DNA of 64,000 nucleotides, taken from positions 1 to 64,000 of the forward strand of contig JADIYN010000029.1 of NCBI GenBank assembly GCA_016705335.1. The letters run 5' to 3'. Source of the DNA: Draconibacterium sp. Its GTDB lineage: Bacteria > Bacteroidota > Bacteroidia > Bacteroidales > Prolixibacteraceae. The notes below the pieces were generated by a model. It made no database searches, was not told where the DNA came from, and saw only the letters and a program-made list of their open reading frames with translations. The position numbers and the translations under genes are program-made. The stretch's first letter is position 1. The number at the start of each line of letters is the position of its first letter. This document shows, piece after piece, positions 8,601-18,306 of this stretch.

Positions 8601-11600
8601 CAGCAAGTCTTGCATGGGTTTCAACTGTCGAATCGATTTTGGCGATCATTTCTGCCGGGTAAGTTTCACCGGGTTTGGCTTTTTGGGCATCAGTGTAAGC
8701 CAGTTTTGCCGAGTCAAATTTTTCGGCTTTGAAATCCTTGTCGGCCTTTGAAACTGCATCTTCATAAGCTTTTTGCGATGCTGAGAGTTGTGCCAGCAAC
8801 GTACCGATTTCTGTTATTTTTTGCTGCGGATAAGTTTCTTCGGGTTTTACTGTTTGTGCGGCGCGGTATTCGGTGCGGGCATTTTCGTATTGTTTTTCGT
8901 TGAAAAGATTGTCGGCTTTTGTAATGGCATCGCTGTAGTTTTTGTATTTTTCAGCCTGAATTGCTGCAAGTCTGCTGCTTCGGCAGCAGCGGCTTCCTGC
9001 GCCAAACGTACTTTTCGGCTTCGGCTTCGGCGGCAAGTCTTGCTCGGGTTTCAACTGTTGAATCTATTTTGGCGATCATTTCTGCCGGGTAAGTTTCACC
9101 GGGTTTGGCTTTTTGGGCATCGTTGTATGCCAGTTTTGCAGAATCAAATTTTTCAGCTTTAAAATCTTTGTCAGCCTTTGAAACAGCATCTTCATACGCT
9201 TTTTGCGATGCTGAGAGTTGTGCCAGCAGTGTGCCGATTTCTGTTATTTTTGTTGAGGATAAGTTTCTTCGGGTTTTACTGTTTGTGCGGCGCGGTATTC
9301 GGTGCGGGCATTTTCGTATTGTTTTTCGTTGAAAAGATTGTCAGCTTTTGCAATTGCATCGCTGTAGTTTTTATCTTTTTCAGCCTGAATTGCAGCCAAT
9401 CGTGCGGCTTCTGCAGCGGCGGCTTCCTGTGCCAAACGTACTTTTTCGGCCTCAGCTTCGGCGGCTAATCTTGCACGGGTTTCAACTGTTGAATCTATTT
9501 TGGCGATCATTTCTGCCGGGTAAGTTTCACCGGGTTTGGCTTTTTGGGCATCGTTGTATGCCAGTTTTGCAGAATCAAATTTTTCAGCTTTAAAATCTTT
9601 GTCAGCCTTTGAAACAGCATCTTCATACGCTTTTTGCGATGCTGAGAGTTGTGCCAGCAGTGTGCCGATTTCTGTTATTTTTTGTTGAGGATAAGTTTCT
9701 TCGGGTTTTACTGTTTGTGCGGCGCGGTATTCGGTGCGGGCATTTTCGTATTGTTTTTCGTTGAAAAGATTGTCAGCTTTTGCAATTGCTTCGCTGTAGT
9801 TTTTGTCCTTTTCAGCCTGAATTGCAGCCAATCGTGCGGCTTCGGCAGCAGCAGCTTCCTGCGCCAAACGTACTTTTTCGGCTTCGGCTTCGGAGGCAAG
9901 TTTGGTTTGTTCTGCAATCAAAACATCAATTTTTGCAATCATCTCCGGTGGGTAAGTTTCTTTTGGTTTTATCCGGGCTGCCTCATTGAAAGCTTCTTTA
10001 GATTTTTCAAAAGATTTCTGGTTAAACAATCCATCCGCTTTTGCCAGCGCTTGCTGGTAATCCTGGTTTGTTTTTGCAATCTGACTTAAAATCGTATTTA
10101 TTTCCGAAATCCTGTCTTTCGGATATTTTTCTTTTGGTTTGATTCCGGCAGCTTCGGTGTATCTCCCTTTTGCATTTTCGTAATCGTTTGACTTAAAAAG
10201 TTCATCAGCCGAAGTTAAAGCCGAATTATATTTTTCATCAACTCCCTGGGCGGCAAGAATAATATCGATTTCTTTTACACGGTCAAGCGCATGTTTGTCG
10301 TTTGCCCGCAATCCAAGCGCTTCCTGATAATGAGTTTTCGAATCGTTATAATTTTTTGAATTAAATTCATTGTCAGCTTTTGTAATCAAATCTGCAAAAT
10401 TACCTTCGAGTTGAAGTTTCTGATTTATTTCTTCTATTCGCTGCAAAGCATATTTTTCGTCAGGCAAAATTTGTGAAGCCGCAACATAATCATTCAAGGC
10501 TTCTTTAAAAAGATCTTTTTTAAATGATTTGTCAGCAGAAGCAATCAATTTGTCATACATAAGTTTATCAGCAAGATTTTGCATGATCTTTTTAACTTCC
10601 TCAACTTTTCGGGTTGCAGGTTGATCACCAGGTTTTAAGCTAAGTGCATTTTCAAAGGAAGCCAGCGATTTTTCATAAAACTGCTTTTGGAACATAATCT
10701 CGCCTTGTTGCATGGCTTGCTCGTAGCTTTTTTGTTTCTCGGCATTACTCGCTGCATTTGCCAGGATTTCGTTTATTTCCTTCAGTTTGGTTTTTGGATA
10801 AGCTTCGTTTGGTTTTATACCAAGTGCTTCTTGGTAACTTTTTGATGCTTCGTTATATAATAATTGTTTAAATGAGTTATCGGCCTGGGCTATAACATTT
10901 TCATACTGTTCGTCTTCCAGTTTCTTTTTCAGCAAATCGTTTATCAGTTTAATTTGCTGGTTGGCATAACTATCGTTTGGTTTGATTGAAAGTGCCCGAT
11001 TGTATGAATTTTTTGCTTCAGCATATTTTTTTTGGTTAAAGTACAAATCAGCTTCCTTAATTAATGCTGAAAACCTTTCTGCCAATGCTTTGTCGAGATC
11101 GGCGGCAACCATCATCAACCCCAGTAAATCGTTGATTTCGGCAATCCTGTCTTTGGGAAACTGTTCGTTTGGAAAGATTTTACTTGCTGCCTTAAAACCA
11201 TCGAGTGCTGACAAAAATTCCTCTTTACTGTATTCCTTGCCGGCCTGGTTGAGCAATTCATCGTATTCTTTTTTCATTTCGGCCAACTCGGCCTTGGTAA
11301 GTTTCGATAGGTAATCAGATTCCTTGCCAATCATTTTCGACTGTAATACTGCTTGTTCAATCAATTTAGCAATCTGGGCATCATTATAATATAATTCAGA
11401 TATGAAGTTGTCAACATTTGGATTGTAATAAATTTTAAGTATGGTATTATCAACAAACGATTTATCAATTCCAGGTATTTCAGTAAATAAATTAATATCG
11501 AGCGGAAAGGGCGGAAACTTCGGGTCTGATTGAAGTACTGTTTTTGGCACAGTAGTTTCCACAACAATTTTCTGGGAGAAATTATCTTTAAGACTGAAAA

Positions 11601-11841
11601 TCAATTCGTATTTGTGGCTGTAATTCAGTTCAACTTTATAGCGCCCATCGGTTCCAACACCATAGTTGTCCAACCTGCGGCCATCCATAAACATTTGTAT
11701 AACAGCACCCTCAACAGTACCCTGTTGTACACTTAGTTTGCCTTCAACAGCAATTCCGTTGCTCCTTTGCGCCGAAAGCGAAAAAGCACAAAAAATTAAA
11801 AGTAAACCTAAAATAAAACGTTCCTGAAAAAATAACTTCAT
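5648..11841 (-). CDS. Giant secreted TPR-like repeat protein (~2065 aa), four frameshifts
   Basis: The start is MKLFFQERFILGLLLIF at 11841 (an upstream ATG lies at 11853). The signal peptide ends ..FSLSAQ|RSNG. Residues ~30-115 form a beta-rich carboxypeptidase-regulatory-like domain (GAVIQMFMDGRRLDNYGVGT). After a coiled linker come ~25 helical repeats of the form A..AD..F....Y..A...Y..A....P.E.YP...I.EI, which is TPR-like. In the middle, pairs of repeats are joined by long Ala/Glu-rich coiled segments (LAAEAEAEKVRLAQEAAAAE). The reading frame is broken near 7603, 8971, 9015 and 9249; each break is one missing base in a T run or simple stretch, and adding four bases gives exactly 2066 codons. 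It is probably a periplasmic or surface scaffold. Function is unknown. The upstream 'TATATCTTCG' near 11870 may be its promoter. Confidence 0.75.
7245..9905. repeat. 432-bp tandem coding repeats (~6 near-identical units)
   Basis: The same 144-codon block recurs head to tail inside the giant repeat protein. Using the motif TCATTTCTGCCGG as anchor, copies start at 7351, 7782, 8214, 8646, 9076 and 9507. Spacings are 431, 432, 432, 430 and 431. The unit encodes two TPR-like repeats plus an Ala/Glu-rich coiled linker. Diverged units flank the block on both sides. Near-identity at DNA level implies recent amplification or gene conversion and makes copy number easy to mis-assemble. Confidence 0.95.
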
Positions 11842-12004
11842 AATCAAATTCAATAAACAAAAAACGAAGATATAAACAATAAATTATCACACTCTACCAT
11901 TAAATTAAAATGGCTTTTTTTAATAAAATAATTCGAATTACAATCAAATTCAATATAAAAGTGTTAGTTTGCTTTCGATTTAACCGATCGGGAATATTTT
12001 ATCT

Positions 12005-13453
12005 ATGAAAAGGGAAGCCAGTCTGTTTGAAGCAATCATACCAATTCTTTTATTAATTGTATTATTAACGCTGAATGTTATTCTTTTTGAAGATACGTTA
12101 GCCGGTCCAAACCAAATTGCACTGATACTTGCAGCTACTTTTGCCGGATTAATTGCTATGCGGCTTGGATATCGATGGGAATCGGTCAGGGCTAAAGTTG
12201 TAACAACCATTGGTTCAGCAATGCCATCGATATTAATTTTATTGCTAATTGGTTCATTGGCAGGAACCTGGATGATAAGCGGAGTAGTTCCCGCTATGAT
12301 TTATTATGGATTGAACATCGTAAACCCGAAATTATTTCTTGTAACTGCAGTTCTTGTGGGGTCGATTGTAAGTGTTGCTACCGGCAGTTCGTGGTCAACA
12401 GTGGCTACAATTGGCGTTGCTTTACTGGGAATAGGAAAAGCATTGGGAATGAATGAAGCAGTTGTTGCGGGAGCAATTATTAGCGGGGCCTATTTCGGTG
12501 ACAAAATGAGTCCGCTCAGCGATACCACAAACCTTGCACCCGCAATGGCCGGGACAGATTTGTTTACCCACATAAAATATATGGCTATTACTACAACACC
12601 CACCTACATTTTAACCTTGCTTATTTCCCTTGTCATTGGTTTTAGATACGATTTTGGAGGGGCTGTAATAAATATTGAATCAGTGCAAAGCGCAATCGAC
12701 GGTACTTTTAACATAAATCCAATGCTCTTTCTTGTCCCCCTGATTTTATTCGCAATAATTATTTTGAAAGTTTCTCCTATACCAGCATTAATTGCCGGGA
12801 CTTTGCTTGGAGGAATTTTTGGAATTATTTTTCAGCCTGAAATAATTAAAACAATTTCAGGAGTTACCGACAATTATGCAAAAGCTGCTTACATTTCATT
12901 TATGCAATCCATGTTTGGCGATATTTCATTAACTACCTCCGACCCAAAAATAACTGAATTGTTGAGTACTTCCGGAATGCGTGGAATGCTGGACACCATT
13001 TGGCTGATTCTTTCGGCCATGGTTTTTGGCGGAATAATGGAATCCGCAGGATTGCTCAGGCGAATTACACAACCTATCATCAAATATGCAAAAAGTACAG
13101 GAAGCCTTGTCACTTCAACTGTTGTTACCTGCGTGTTTTTTAATACCACAGCTTCAGACCAGTATCTTGCCATTGTAGTGCCGGGAAGAATGTTCAGAAA
13201 AACATACGAAGACAAAGGATTGGCGCCTGAACTTTTAAGCAGAACTCTGGAGGACAGCGGAACAGTAACTTCTGTTTTAGTACCATGGAATACCTGTGGC
13301 GCAACACAATCAAGGGTTTTAGGTGTTGATACATGGGCTTATGCACCCTATGCCTTTTTCAACATTATCAGTCCGTTAATGACCATTTTGTTTGCTTACC
13401 TGAACATCAAAATCAGAAGGATTGCAGTACCCGAAAAACAAAATATGAGTTAA
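12005..13453 (+). CDS. nhaC: NhaC-family Na+/H+ antiporter
   Basis: This is an inner-membrane secondary transporter of 482 residues with 11-12 hydrophobic segments. It shows the NhaC signature TGSSWSTVATIGVALLGIG at ~residues 126-144, followed by GAYFGDKMSPLSDTTNLA, which contains the charged residues of the transport path. Later helices carry TASDQYLAIVVPGRMF and VLVPWNTCGATQSRVLGV, also typical. It exchanges external protons for internal sodium or, in some relatives, carries organic acids such as malate against lactate. It stands alone, divergent from the repeat protein, with ~160 bp between. The ATG at 12005 gives a natural N-terminus directly before the first helix. Confidence 0.9.
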   Translation: MKREASLFEAIIPILLLIVLLTLNVILFEDTLAGPNQIALILAATFAGLIAMRLGYRWESVRAKVVTTIGSAMPSILILLLIGSLAGTWMISGVVPAMIYYGLNIVNPKLFLVTAVLVGSIVSVATGSSWSTVATIGVALLGIGKALGMNEAVVAGAIISGAYFGDKMSPLSDTTNLAPAMAGTDLFTHIKYMAITTTPTYILTLLISLVIGFRYDFGGAVINIESVQSAIDGTFNINPMLFLVPLILFAIIILKVSPIPALIAGTLLGGIFGIIFQPEIIKTISGVTDNYAKAAYISFMQSMFGDISLTTSDPKITELLSTSGMRGMLDTIWLILSAMVFGGIMESAGLLRRITQPIIKYAKSTGSLVTSTVVTCVFFNTTASDQYLAIVVPGRMFRKTYEDKGLAPELLSRTLEDSGTVTSVLVPWNTCGATQSRVLGVDTWAYAPYAFFNIISPLMTILFAYLNIKIRRIAVPEKQNMS

Positions 13454-13662
13454 CATTTTTGAAGTGAATTTTAAGAATTCCTTCTTTATTCTAATGAAGT
13501 TTAATTTTCGTCTGGAGATTATGTTTTCATAGTAAGGATAAAGATGGAATCCTGTTCAGCTCAAAAAAACAGAAATTCAAAAAAGTCTGGGTAATTGCTT
13601 TTCTGTATTAAACCAAAACGGCAAATTCCTATCAAACTCATTCAATCTTAAACTTTTATACT

Positions 13663-14973
13663 ATGAAAACCTGTAAAATCTTTTCAATCATCATTTTATT
13701 ATCCCTGATGACAAATTCGTTTGCTCAGAATATTAGTAACTGGCCGCAATGGCGTGGCCCGCTTGCAACGGGGGCTGTAGAAAAAGGAAATCCACCTGTT
13801 GAGTTCAGTGAAACAAAAAACCTCAAATGGAAAACTCCAATTCCAGGGAAAGGTCATGCCACACCTGTTGTTTGGGAGAAGAATATTATTGTACAAACGG
13901 CAATACCCACGACCGAAATGGGGGACTCAACTTTAAAAGGTGAACCTTCAAGAATGCCCGGAACATCAACAAATTTTATTCAGGATTTCAAAGTAATATT
14001 GGTTGACAGGGAAACCGGAAAAATAAAATGGGAAAAAACTGTTGCCAAAGAAATGCCAATTGAAGACACCCACAAACTCGGCAGTTGGGCATCTAATTCA
14101 CCATGTACGGATGGTGAATTCATTTATGCCTATTTTGGTTCTCGGGGTATATTCTGTCTCGATTTTGAAGGAAATATCATTTGGCAGAAAGATTTCGGAC
14201 AAATATTGAAAGTGATGAATTTTGGGGAGGGTGAATCTCCATTTTTATATAAAGACAGGCTATTTTTTCAGTGGGACAGTGAGGATAAGTCTTTTATGGT
14301 TGCGCTGGATAAGAAAACCGGTGAAGAAGTATGGAGAGTAGATCGGAATGAAAAATCATCATGGGCTACACCATTTGCTGTTGAAGTAAACGGTAAAGTA
14401 CAAGTAATTACAAGTGCAACTAATCAGGTTAGAAGTTACGATTATAATACCGGCGAATTGCTTTGGACAAGCACTGGATTGACAAGAAATGTGATTCCAA
14501 ACCCGGTTTATGCTGATGGAATTTTATATGTTATGAGTGGATTCAGGGGAAATGCACTTCAGGCAATTGATCTTTCAAAAGCTAAGGGAGACATAACAGG
14601 CAGTGATGCAATTCTTTGGACTTATAACCAGGATACTCCTTATACACCCTGCCCACTTTTGATGGATGGAAAGCTTTATTTTCTGCGTGCCAATAACGGA
14701 GAATTAACTTGTTTGGATGCCAAAACCGGTAAAATGTTTTATTCGAAAGAAAAACTTGAAGGAGTTGGAAACCTCTATTCTTCACCTTCGGGAGTTGGAG
14801 AACGGATTTATATTGCAGCTGAAAATATTTGTGTAGTGTTAAAAGCAGGTGAAAATTTTGAAATTATATCATCAAACGAATTGAGTGATAATTTTCATGC
14901 TTCGCCGATAATTGTTGACAACGAACTAATATTAAGAGGTTTTGAATCCTTGTATTGTTTTTCGGAAGAGTAA
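13663..14973 (+). CDS. Exported PQQ-type beta-propeller protein
   Basis: The protein is 436 residues. The signal peptide MKTCKIFSIIILLSLMTNSFAQ is followed by WPQWRGPLATG, the usual opening of secreted PQQ_2/BamB-like propellers in this phylum. Repeated blades read DRETGKIKWEKT, DKKTGEEVWRVD, DYNTGELLWTST and DAKTGKMFYSKE, each with the D..TG...W pattern. No quinoprotein-dehydrogenase active-site motifs are evident, so this is a binding or scaffold propeller rather than an enzyme. The gene stands alone and ends at a strong bidirectional terminator. The 208 bp upstream (13454-13662) contains no recognisable feature. Confidence 0.85.
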   Translation: MKTCKIFSIIILLSLMTNSFAQNISNWPQWRGPLATGAVEKGNPPVEFSETKNLKWKTPIPGKGHATPVVWEKNIIVQTAIPTTEMGDSTLKGEPSRMPGTSTNFIQDFKVILVDRETGKIKWEKTVAKEMPIEDTHKLGSWASNSPCTDGEFIYAYFGSRGIFCLDFEGNIIWQKDFGQILKVMNFGEGESPFLYKDRLFFQWDSEDKSFMVALDKKTGEEVWRVDRNEKSSWATPFAVEVNGKVQVITSATNQVRSYDYNTGELLWTSTGLTRNVIPNPVYADGILYVMSGFRGNALQAIDLSKAKGDITGSDAILWTYNQDTPYTPCPLLMDGKLYFLRANNGELTCLDAKTGKMFYSKEKLEGVGNLYSSPSGVGERIYIAAENICVVLKAGENFEIISSNELSDNFHASPIIVDNELILRGFESLYCFSEE

Positions 14974-14993
14974 TTTTAAACTTGAATAATTGG

Positions 14994-15028
14994 CAAAAAA
15001 AGGGTTCTGTTTTCACAGAACCCTTTTT
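14994..15028. terminator. Bidirectional intrinsic terminator
   Basis: The hairpin AAAGGGTTCTG-TTTT-CACAGAACCCTTT has A and T tracts on its two sides. It lies between the convergent PQQ-propeller gene and the cold-shock gene and can serve both. Confidence 0.9.
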
Positions 15029-15042
15029 AATATATCTCTTTG

Positions 15043-15237
15043 TTAAACTACTTCAACATTAATTGCCACTGGACCTTTGTCGTTTTCTTTTATTTCAAAT
15101 TCAACCGACTGCCCTGCTTCCAAGGAAAAGACATTGTCTTTAACTCCGGAACGATGCACAAATAAATCTTTGTTGTCTTCAGACTGGATAAATCCAAAAC
15201 CTTTTACCGCATCGTACCATTTTACGGTACCTTTCAT
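15043..15237 (-). CDS. Cold-shock domain protein (CspA family)
   Basis: The protein is 64 residues and starts MKGTVKWYDAVKGFGFI at 15237. Both RNA-binding motifs are present: KGFGFI (RNP1) and DLFVH (RNP2), followed by HRSGVKDN and GQSVEFEIKENDKGPVA. It binds single-stranded RNA or DNA and acts as an RNA chaperone. A longer upstream frame reading poly-valine is an out-of-frame image of the Gly-rich tail of the gene before it, so the internal Met is chosen. The start lies 7 bp after the RRM gene stop, with no Shine-Dalgarno site, so translational coupling is likely. Confidence 0.9.
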   Translation of the reverse strand: MKGTVKWYDAVKGFGFIQSEDNKDLFVHRSGVKDNVFSLEAGQSVEFEIKENDKGPVAINVEVV

Positions 15238-15244
15238 TTGCTGA

Positions 15245-15589
15245 TTAGTAACGTTCTCTGCGTTGGTAGCCGCCGCCACCACCGCCGCGACGATCACCAC
15301 CGCGGTCACCACCACCACCACCACGACCACCACCACCACCAGTAGTTTCACGTGGTTTTGATTCGTTCACTTTGATGTTTCTGCCGCTAACTTCAGCATT
15401 GTTAAGTTCTTTAATTGCATTGTTTGCCTCTTCATCGTTTTCCATTTCAACGAATCCAAAACCTTTACTTCTTCCTGAAAATTTATCAGAAATAATTTTG
15501 GTGGTAGCTACTTCACCATACTCTTCGAAAATTTCTTTTAAATCTTCCTCGCCTAAATTGAACGGAAGATTTCCAACATAAATGTTCAT
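15245..15589 (-). CDS. Single-RRM RNA-binding protein with Gly/Arg-rich tail
   Basis: The start is MNIYVGNLPFNLGEEDL at 15589, preceded by AAAAAGGAACAA, which is SD-like; an ATG 30 bp upstream would add an implausible N-terminus. Residues 1-80 form one RRM with RNP2 (IYVGNL) and RNP1 (KGFGFVEM). Residues ~83-114 are a low-complexity Gly/Arg/Asp tail (RGGGGGDRGGDRRGG). The layout matches the small RRM proteins of cyanobacteria and Bacteroidetes, which bind G/U-rich RNA and are often cold-induced. The cold-shock gene follows at once, so an RNA-chaperone operon is likely. Confidence 0.9.
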   Translation of the reverse strand: MNIYVGNLPFNLGEEDLKEIFEEYGEVATTKIISDKFSGRSKGFGFVEMENDEEANNAIKELNNAEVSGRNIKVNESKPRETTGGGGGRGGGGGDRGGDRRGGGGGGYQRRERY

Positions 15590-15673
15590 TTGTTCCTTTT
15601 TAAAAATTAATAAATCCAATTTTTTAAATTACTAAACAGTAGCACCAACTCTGTGTTACATTTCCAGGATTTA

Positions 15674-15709
15674 CGAATATTACAAAATTGGAAAACCCTG
15701 ATTTACAAA
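15674..15709 (-). promoter_or_regulatory. Candidate promoter of the RRM-csp operon
   Basis: On the minus strand TTTG and TAATATTCG are spaced 23 bp apart, a loose match to the Bacteroidetes -33/-7 boxes. It would give a ~80-nt 5' leader, possibly relevant for cold response. Nothing else is seen in the 326-bp gap 15590-15915. Confidence 0.3.
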
Positions 15710-15915
15710 TAAATTCCGTGGATAAAAACAAGAAAGGAGAACCGCCCGACTGTCTTAAAAAATTCACTAAAAAAAGACCATCTTATTAAGAATCAGATAG
15801 TTTTAGAGTGAAAACCCGATAACTACCATCATTTTAACGCGCCAAAGGTAAACTATTATTCCAATAAACAATTAGAATTGTGCTTATTTTTAAGTTGTGG
15901 TGGATTTTAAATCAT

Positions 15916-16642
15916 TTAATTACAATGAGATAATTTTAAGCCAACTAAATCGCGAATTACAATGCTGCCAAGGAAACAACCAAAAATGGGAGGCATGTAT
16001 GAAATGGTGCCAACTGATGATCTTTTATTTCGGCCATTTTCAATCCTGACAGCTTTTTTATCAATTTCTTCCGGGAAAAAACAACTTTTATCCCTTTGTC
16101 GATACCCAGTTTTGCAAGTTTTTACGAAAAACCCTTGCCAATTTGCAATTGTGTGTTTTTGATAAATCGGCAATCTGAACCTTCATTGGATCGGTTTTTC
16201 CGCCTGCCCCCATTGAACTGGCAACAAGTAAACCCATTCGAACCGAATGGTAAACCAGTGAAACTTTTGGTGCAAGGGTGTCAATGGCATCCACCACATA
16301 ATCAAAAGCCTGGCTGTTTAGTAATTCCAACTAGTTTCTCGTTATATAATCGTTAATTATTATTAATTCTATGTCAGGATTTATATCCCGAAAACGTTCA
16401 GAAAGAATTTCAGCTTTTTGCTTTCCAGTATTGCTAATGAGTGCCGGGAGTTGGCGGTTTCGGTTGGTTGCTTCAACAACATCTCCATCTGCAATTGTCA
16501 TTTTTCCAATTCCCGCTCTGCAAAGCTGTTCGGCAGCATAAGCACCAACTCCCCCCAACCCAACAACCAAAACGTTGGCCTTTTTTAATTTATCTAATTT
16601 TTCAGTGCCAAAAAGTAATTCAGTTCTGTCTAACCAATCCAT
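15916..16642 (-). CDS. tcdA: tRNA threonylcarbamoyladenosine dehydratase (TcdA), frameshifted
   Basis: This is an E1/ThiF-fold enzyme that cyclises N6-threonylcarbamoyladenosine at position 37 of tRNAs, using ATP. The N-terminus MDWLDRTELLFGTEKLDKLK leads into VLVVGLGGVGAYAAEQL (nucleotide-binding Gly loop) and ADGDVVEATNRNRQLPAL (adenylation-site Asp and Arg). After a shift at ~16335 the frame gives DYVVDAIDTLAPKVSL, and after another near 16090 VRIENGRNKRSSVGTISYMP, typical of the TcdA C-terminus. Total ~242 residues, a normal length. The shifts fall in short A or T runs and look like sequencing errors. An upstream tract of AAAGTTC/T repeats follows at 16677. Confidence 0.85.
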
Positions 16643-16676
16643 ACCAGTTTAAAGTTTTATCCCGATAGCTAACGGG

Positions 16677-16706
16677 CAAAGTTCAAAGTTTAAAGTTCAA
16701 AGTTCA
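16677..16706. repeat. Short AAAGTT(C/T) tandem repeat
   Basis: Four to five copies of the 7-mer CAAAGTT / TAAAGTT lie in the gap between tcdA and the TatD gene. A longer version of the same repeat occurs at 45317-45359. Confidence 0.8.
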
Positions 16707-16775
16707 GTTTCCGGGTTTCGACAAATTTAACTTGTTTCTGCAATCTGCAACATGTATTCTGTAACTCGCATCTAT

Positions 16776-17462
16776 TTAAAACCTGCTGATTAGCGAGCTT
16801 TCAATTCTGTTAAAATTATTCCAGACCTCTATTTTTAAGATATCCGGAGAAACATTTTTTAACTCTGCGGCTTTTGTATAAATAATATCTACTTCCCTGT
16901 CATATTCATCAGTTTCGAAAAATATTTTTTCCATGGGCAGGTATTTTAATGATTCAATGGACTTTGAATTTTCATTGAAGAGACTTTTCCCAAAAGAGAA
17001 CATGAAACCATGCCTTGCAAGTTGCTGCGTTGTTTGCACATTACTGTTGTAACCGTGTAAAATCCATGGCATTTCGGGATGCAATTTCTGATTTAATTCG
17101 AACACTTCGTTATAGGCTTTTACACAATGAATGATCAAGGGCCTTTTAAATTCTTCGGTAATTAAAATATGTGCCATAAAAACACGTTTCTGCTCTTCAA
17201 AATCTACATCAATTTTTTTGTCGAGACCGCATTCTCCAACAAAGCACACATGGTCAAAGTCAAGTGCTTCCTCAACAACTCTCAACATTTCGTTGTTTTC
17301 ATCGGGTGATTTTAAATGCCAGGGATGCAATCCCACCGAATAAAAATTCCGACCGGTAAAAGCGGCAAATCCTTCACCCGGAAATATATTCTGAACAATT
17401 ATCGTATCCGTTTCAATTCGATTGGGATGCGTATGTATATCGATAAAAGGAATCGGATTCAT
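16776..17462 (-). CDS. TatD-family metal-dependent hydrolase
   Basis: The protein is 228 residues. It opens with IDIHTHPNR (HxH metal ligands of the amidohydrolase TIM barrel). SVGLHPWHL, FVGECGLDKK (bridging Glu), LIIHCVKAYNE (His), WILHGYN and FFETDEYD (Asp) follow in TatD order. Family members are 3'-5' exonucleases or phosphoesterases of the cytoplasm. It is shorter than E. coli TatD (~260), as is usual for the Bacteroidetes version. It is flanked by tcdA and elbB on the same strand, with 50-130 bp gaps. Confidence 0.85.
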   Translation of the reverse strand: MNPIPFIDIHTHPNRIETDTIIVQNIFPGEGFAAFTGRNFYSVGLHPWHLKSPDENNEMLRVVEEALDFDHVCFVGECGLDKKIDVDFEEQKRVFMAHILITEEFKRPLIIHCVKAYNEVFELNQKLHPEMPWILHGYNSNVQTTQQLARHGFMFSFGKSLFNENSKSIESLKYLPMEKIFFETDEYDREVDIIYTKAAELKNVSPDILKIEVWNNFNRIESSLISRF

Positions 17463-17512
17463 TTTTTACTTTTTAAAACCGGGATAAGATTGATAAGAGT
17501 TAAAACTCGTAT

Positions 17513-18158
17513 TTAACAGATTTCGAATATTTTTTTCATGACATTTTCCACTCCGTCAGCAATTTGATCGATAGTTGCATCAAGCATATAACAAGGAGTA
17601 GTTATCAATTTATACTTTGGGTCGTAAACTATTTCGCCATGACTTTTTTCAATATGTGTAGCACCAAACATTTCTATCGCCGATGAAGCAGCTTCTTCGT
17701 TACCGATTGTTACTTCAACATCGACAAGAACTTTTGCCAATAAAACCGGTGAAATGCACAGTGCTCCAATTGGTTTTTCTTCAATAACCGTATTTCTTAT
17801 TGCTTTTTCAACTTCTTTATTTACAGTACAACTTGTACCTTCGAATGCATAAGTACAAAGATTTTTTGCCACACCAAATCCTCCCGGAAAAACAAGTGCA
17901 TCAAACTCTTTTGCTTTGTATTCCGACAGCGGTTTAATATTACCGCGGGCAATTCTTGCAGCTTCAACCAGAACATTCCGGGTTTCGGGCATTTCTTTGC
18001 CTGTGAGATGATTAACTACATGTGCCTGCTCAATATCGGGAGCAAAGCATTGATATTGTGCTCCATTTCGGGCAATGGCAAGTAATGTTAAGGTTGCTTC
18101 ATGGATTTCTGAGCCATCATAAACCCCGCTTCCTGCTAAAACAACTTGCTTTTTTCAT
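17513..18158 (-). CDS. elbB: ElbB-like glyoxalase (DJ-1/PfpI superfamily), one frameshift
   Basis: ATG at 18158 reads MKK and then, after a one-base shift in the A run, VVLAGSGVYDGSEIHEATLT. It continues in the clean frame NVLVEAARIARGNIKPL. The nucleophile elbow GALCISPVLLA holds the conserved Cys, and FPGGFGVAKNLCTYAF and DPKYKLITTPCYMLDA complete the ElbB pattern. Length ~215 residues is normal. ElbB proteins show weak glyoxalase activity and were once linked to isoprenoid synthesis; the physiological role is unsettled. The 148 bp between its start and the metA stop shows no clear promoter. Confidence 0.85.
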
Positions 18159-18306
18159 TTTATATTTGAATTTAAGCCTTCTAAAATTAAGGATCAAGAA
18201 AAAATGTATTCCTTATAGATTTAAAATCTCAAATTCTCAAAATTACGGTTTAAGGCCGAAAGGAAAAAAATAAGCGCTGTTTATTTCAGTTAAATTTGAA
18301 ACAAAA

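Noticed and set aside
7453..10089. Series of Leu/Phe/Cys-rich plus-strand frames of 60-146 codons
   Set aside because: They are antisense images of the 432-bp coding repeats; their recurrence follows the repeat period.
15238..15351. Upstream poly-valine extension of the cold-shock protein
   Set aside because: It is the out-of-frame reading of the Gly-rich codons of the RRM gene; the internal Met gives a normal CspA length.
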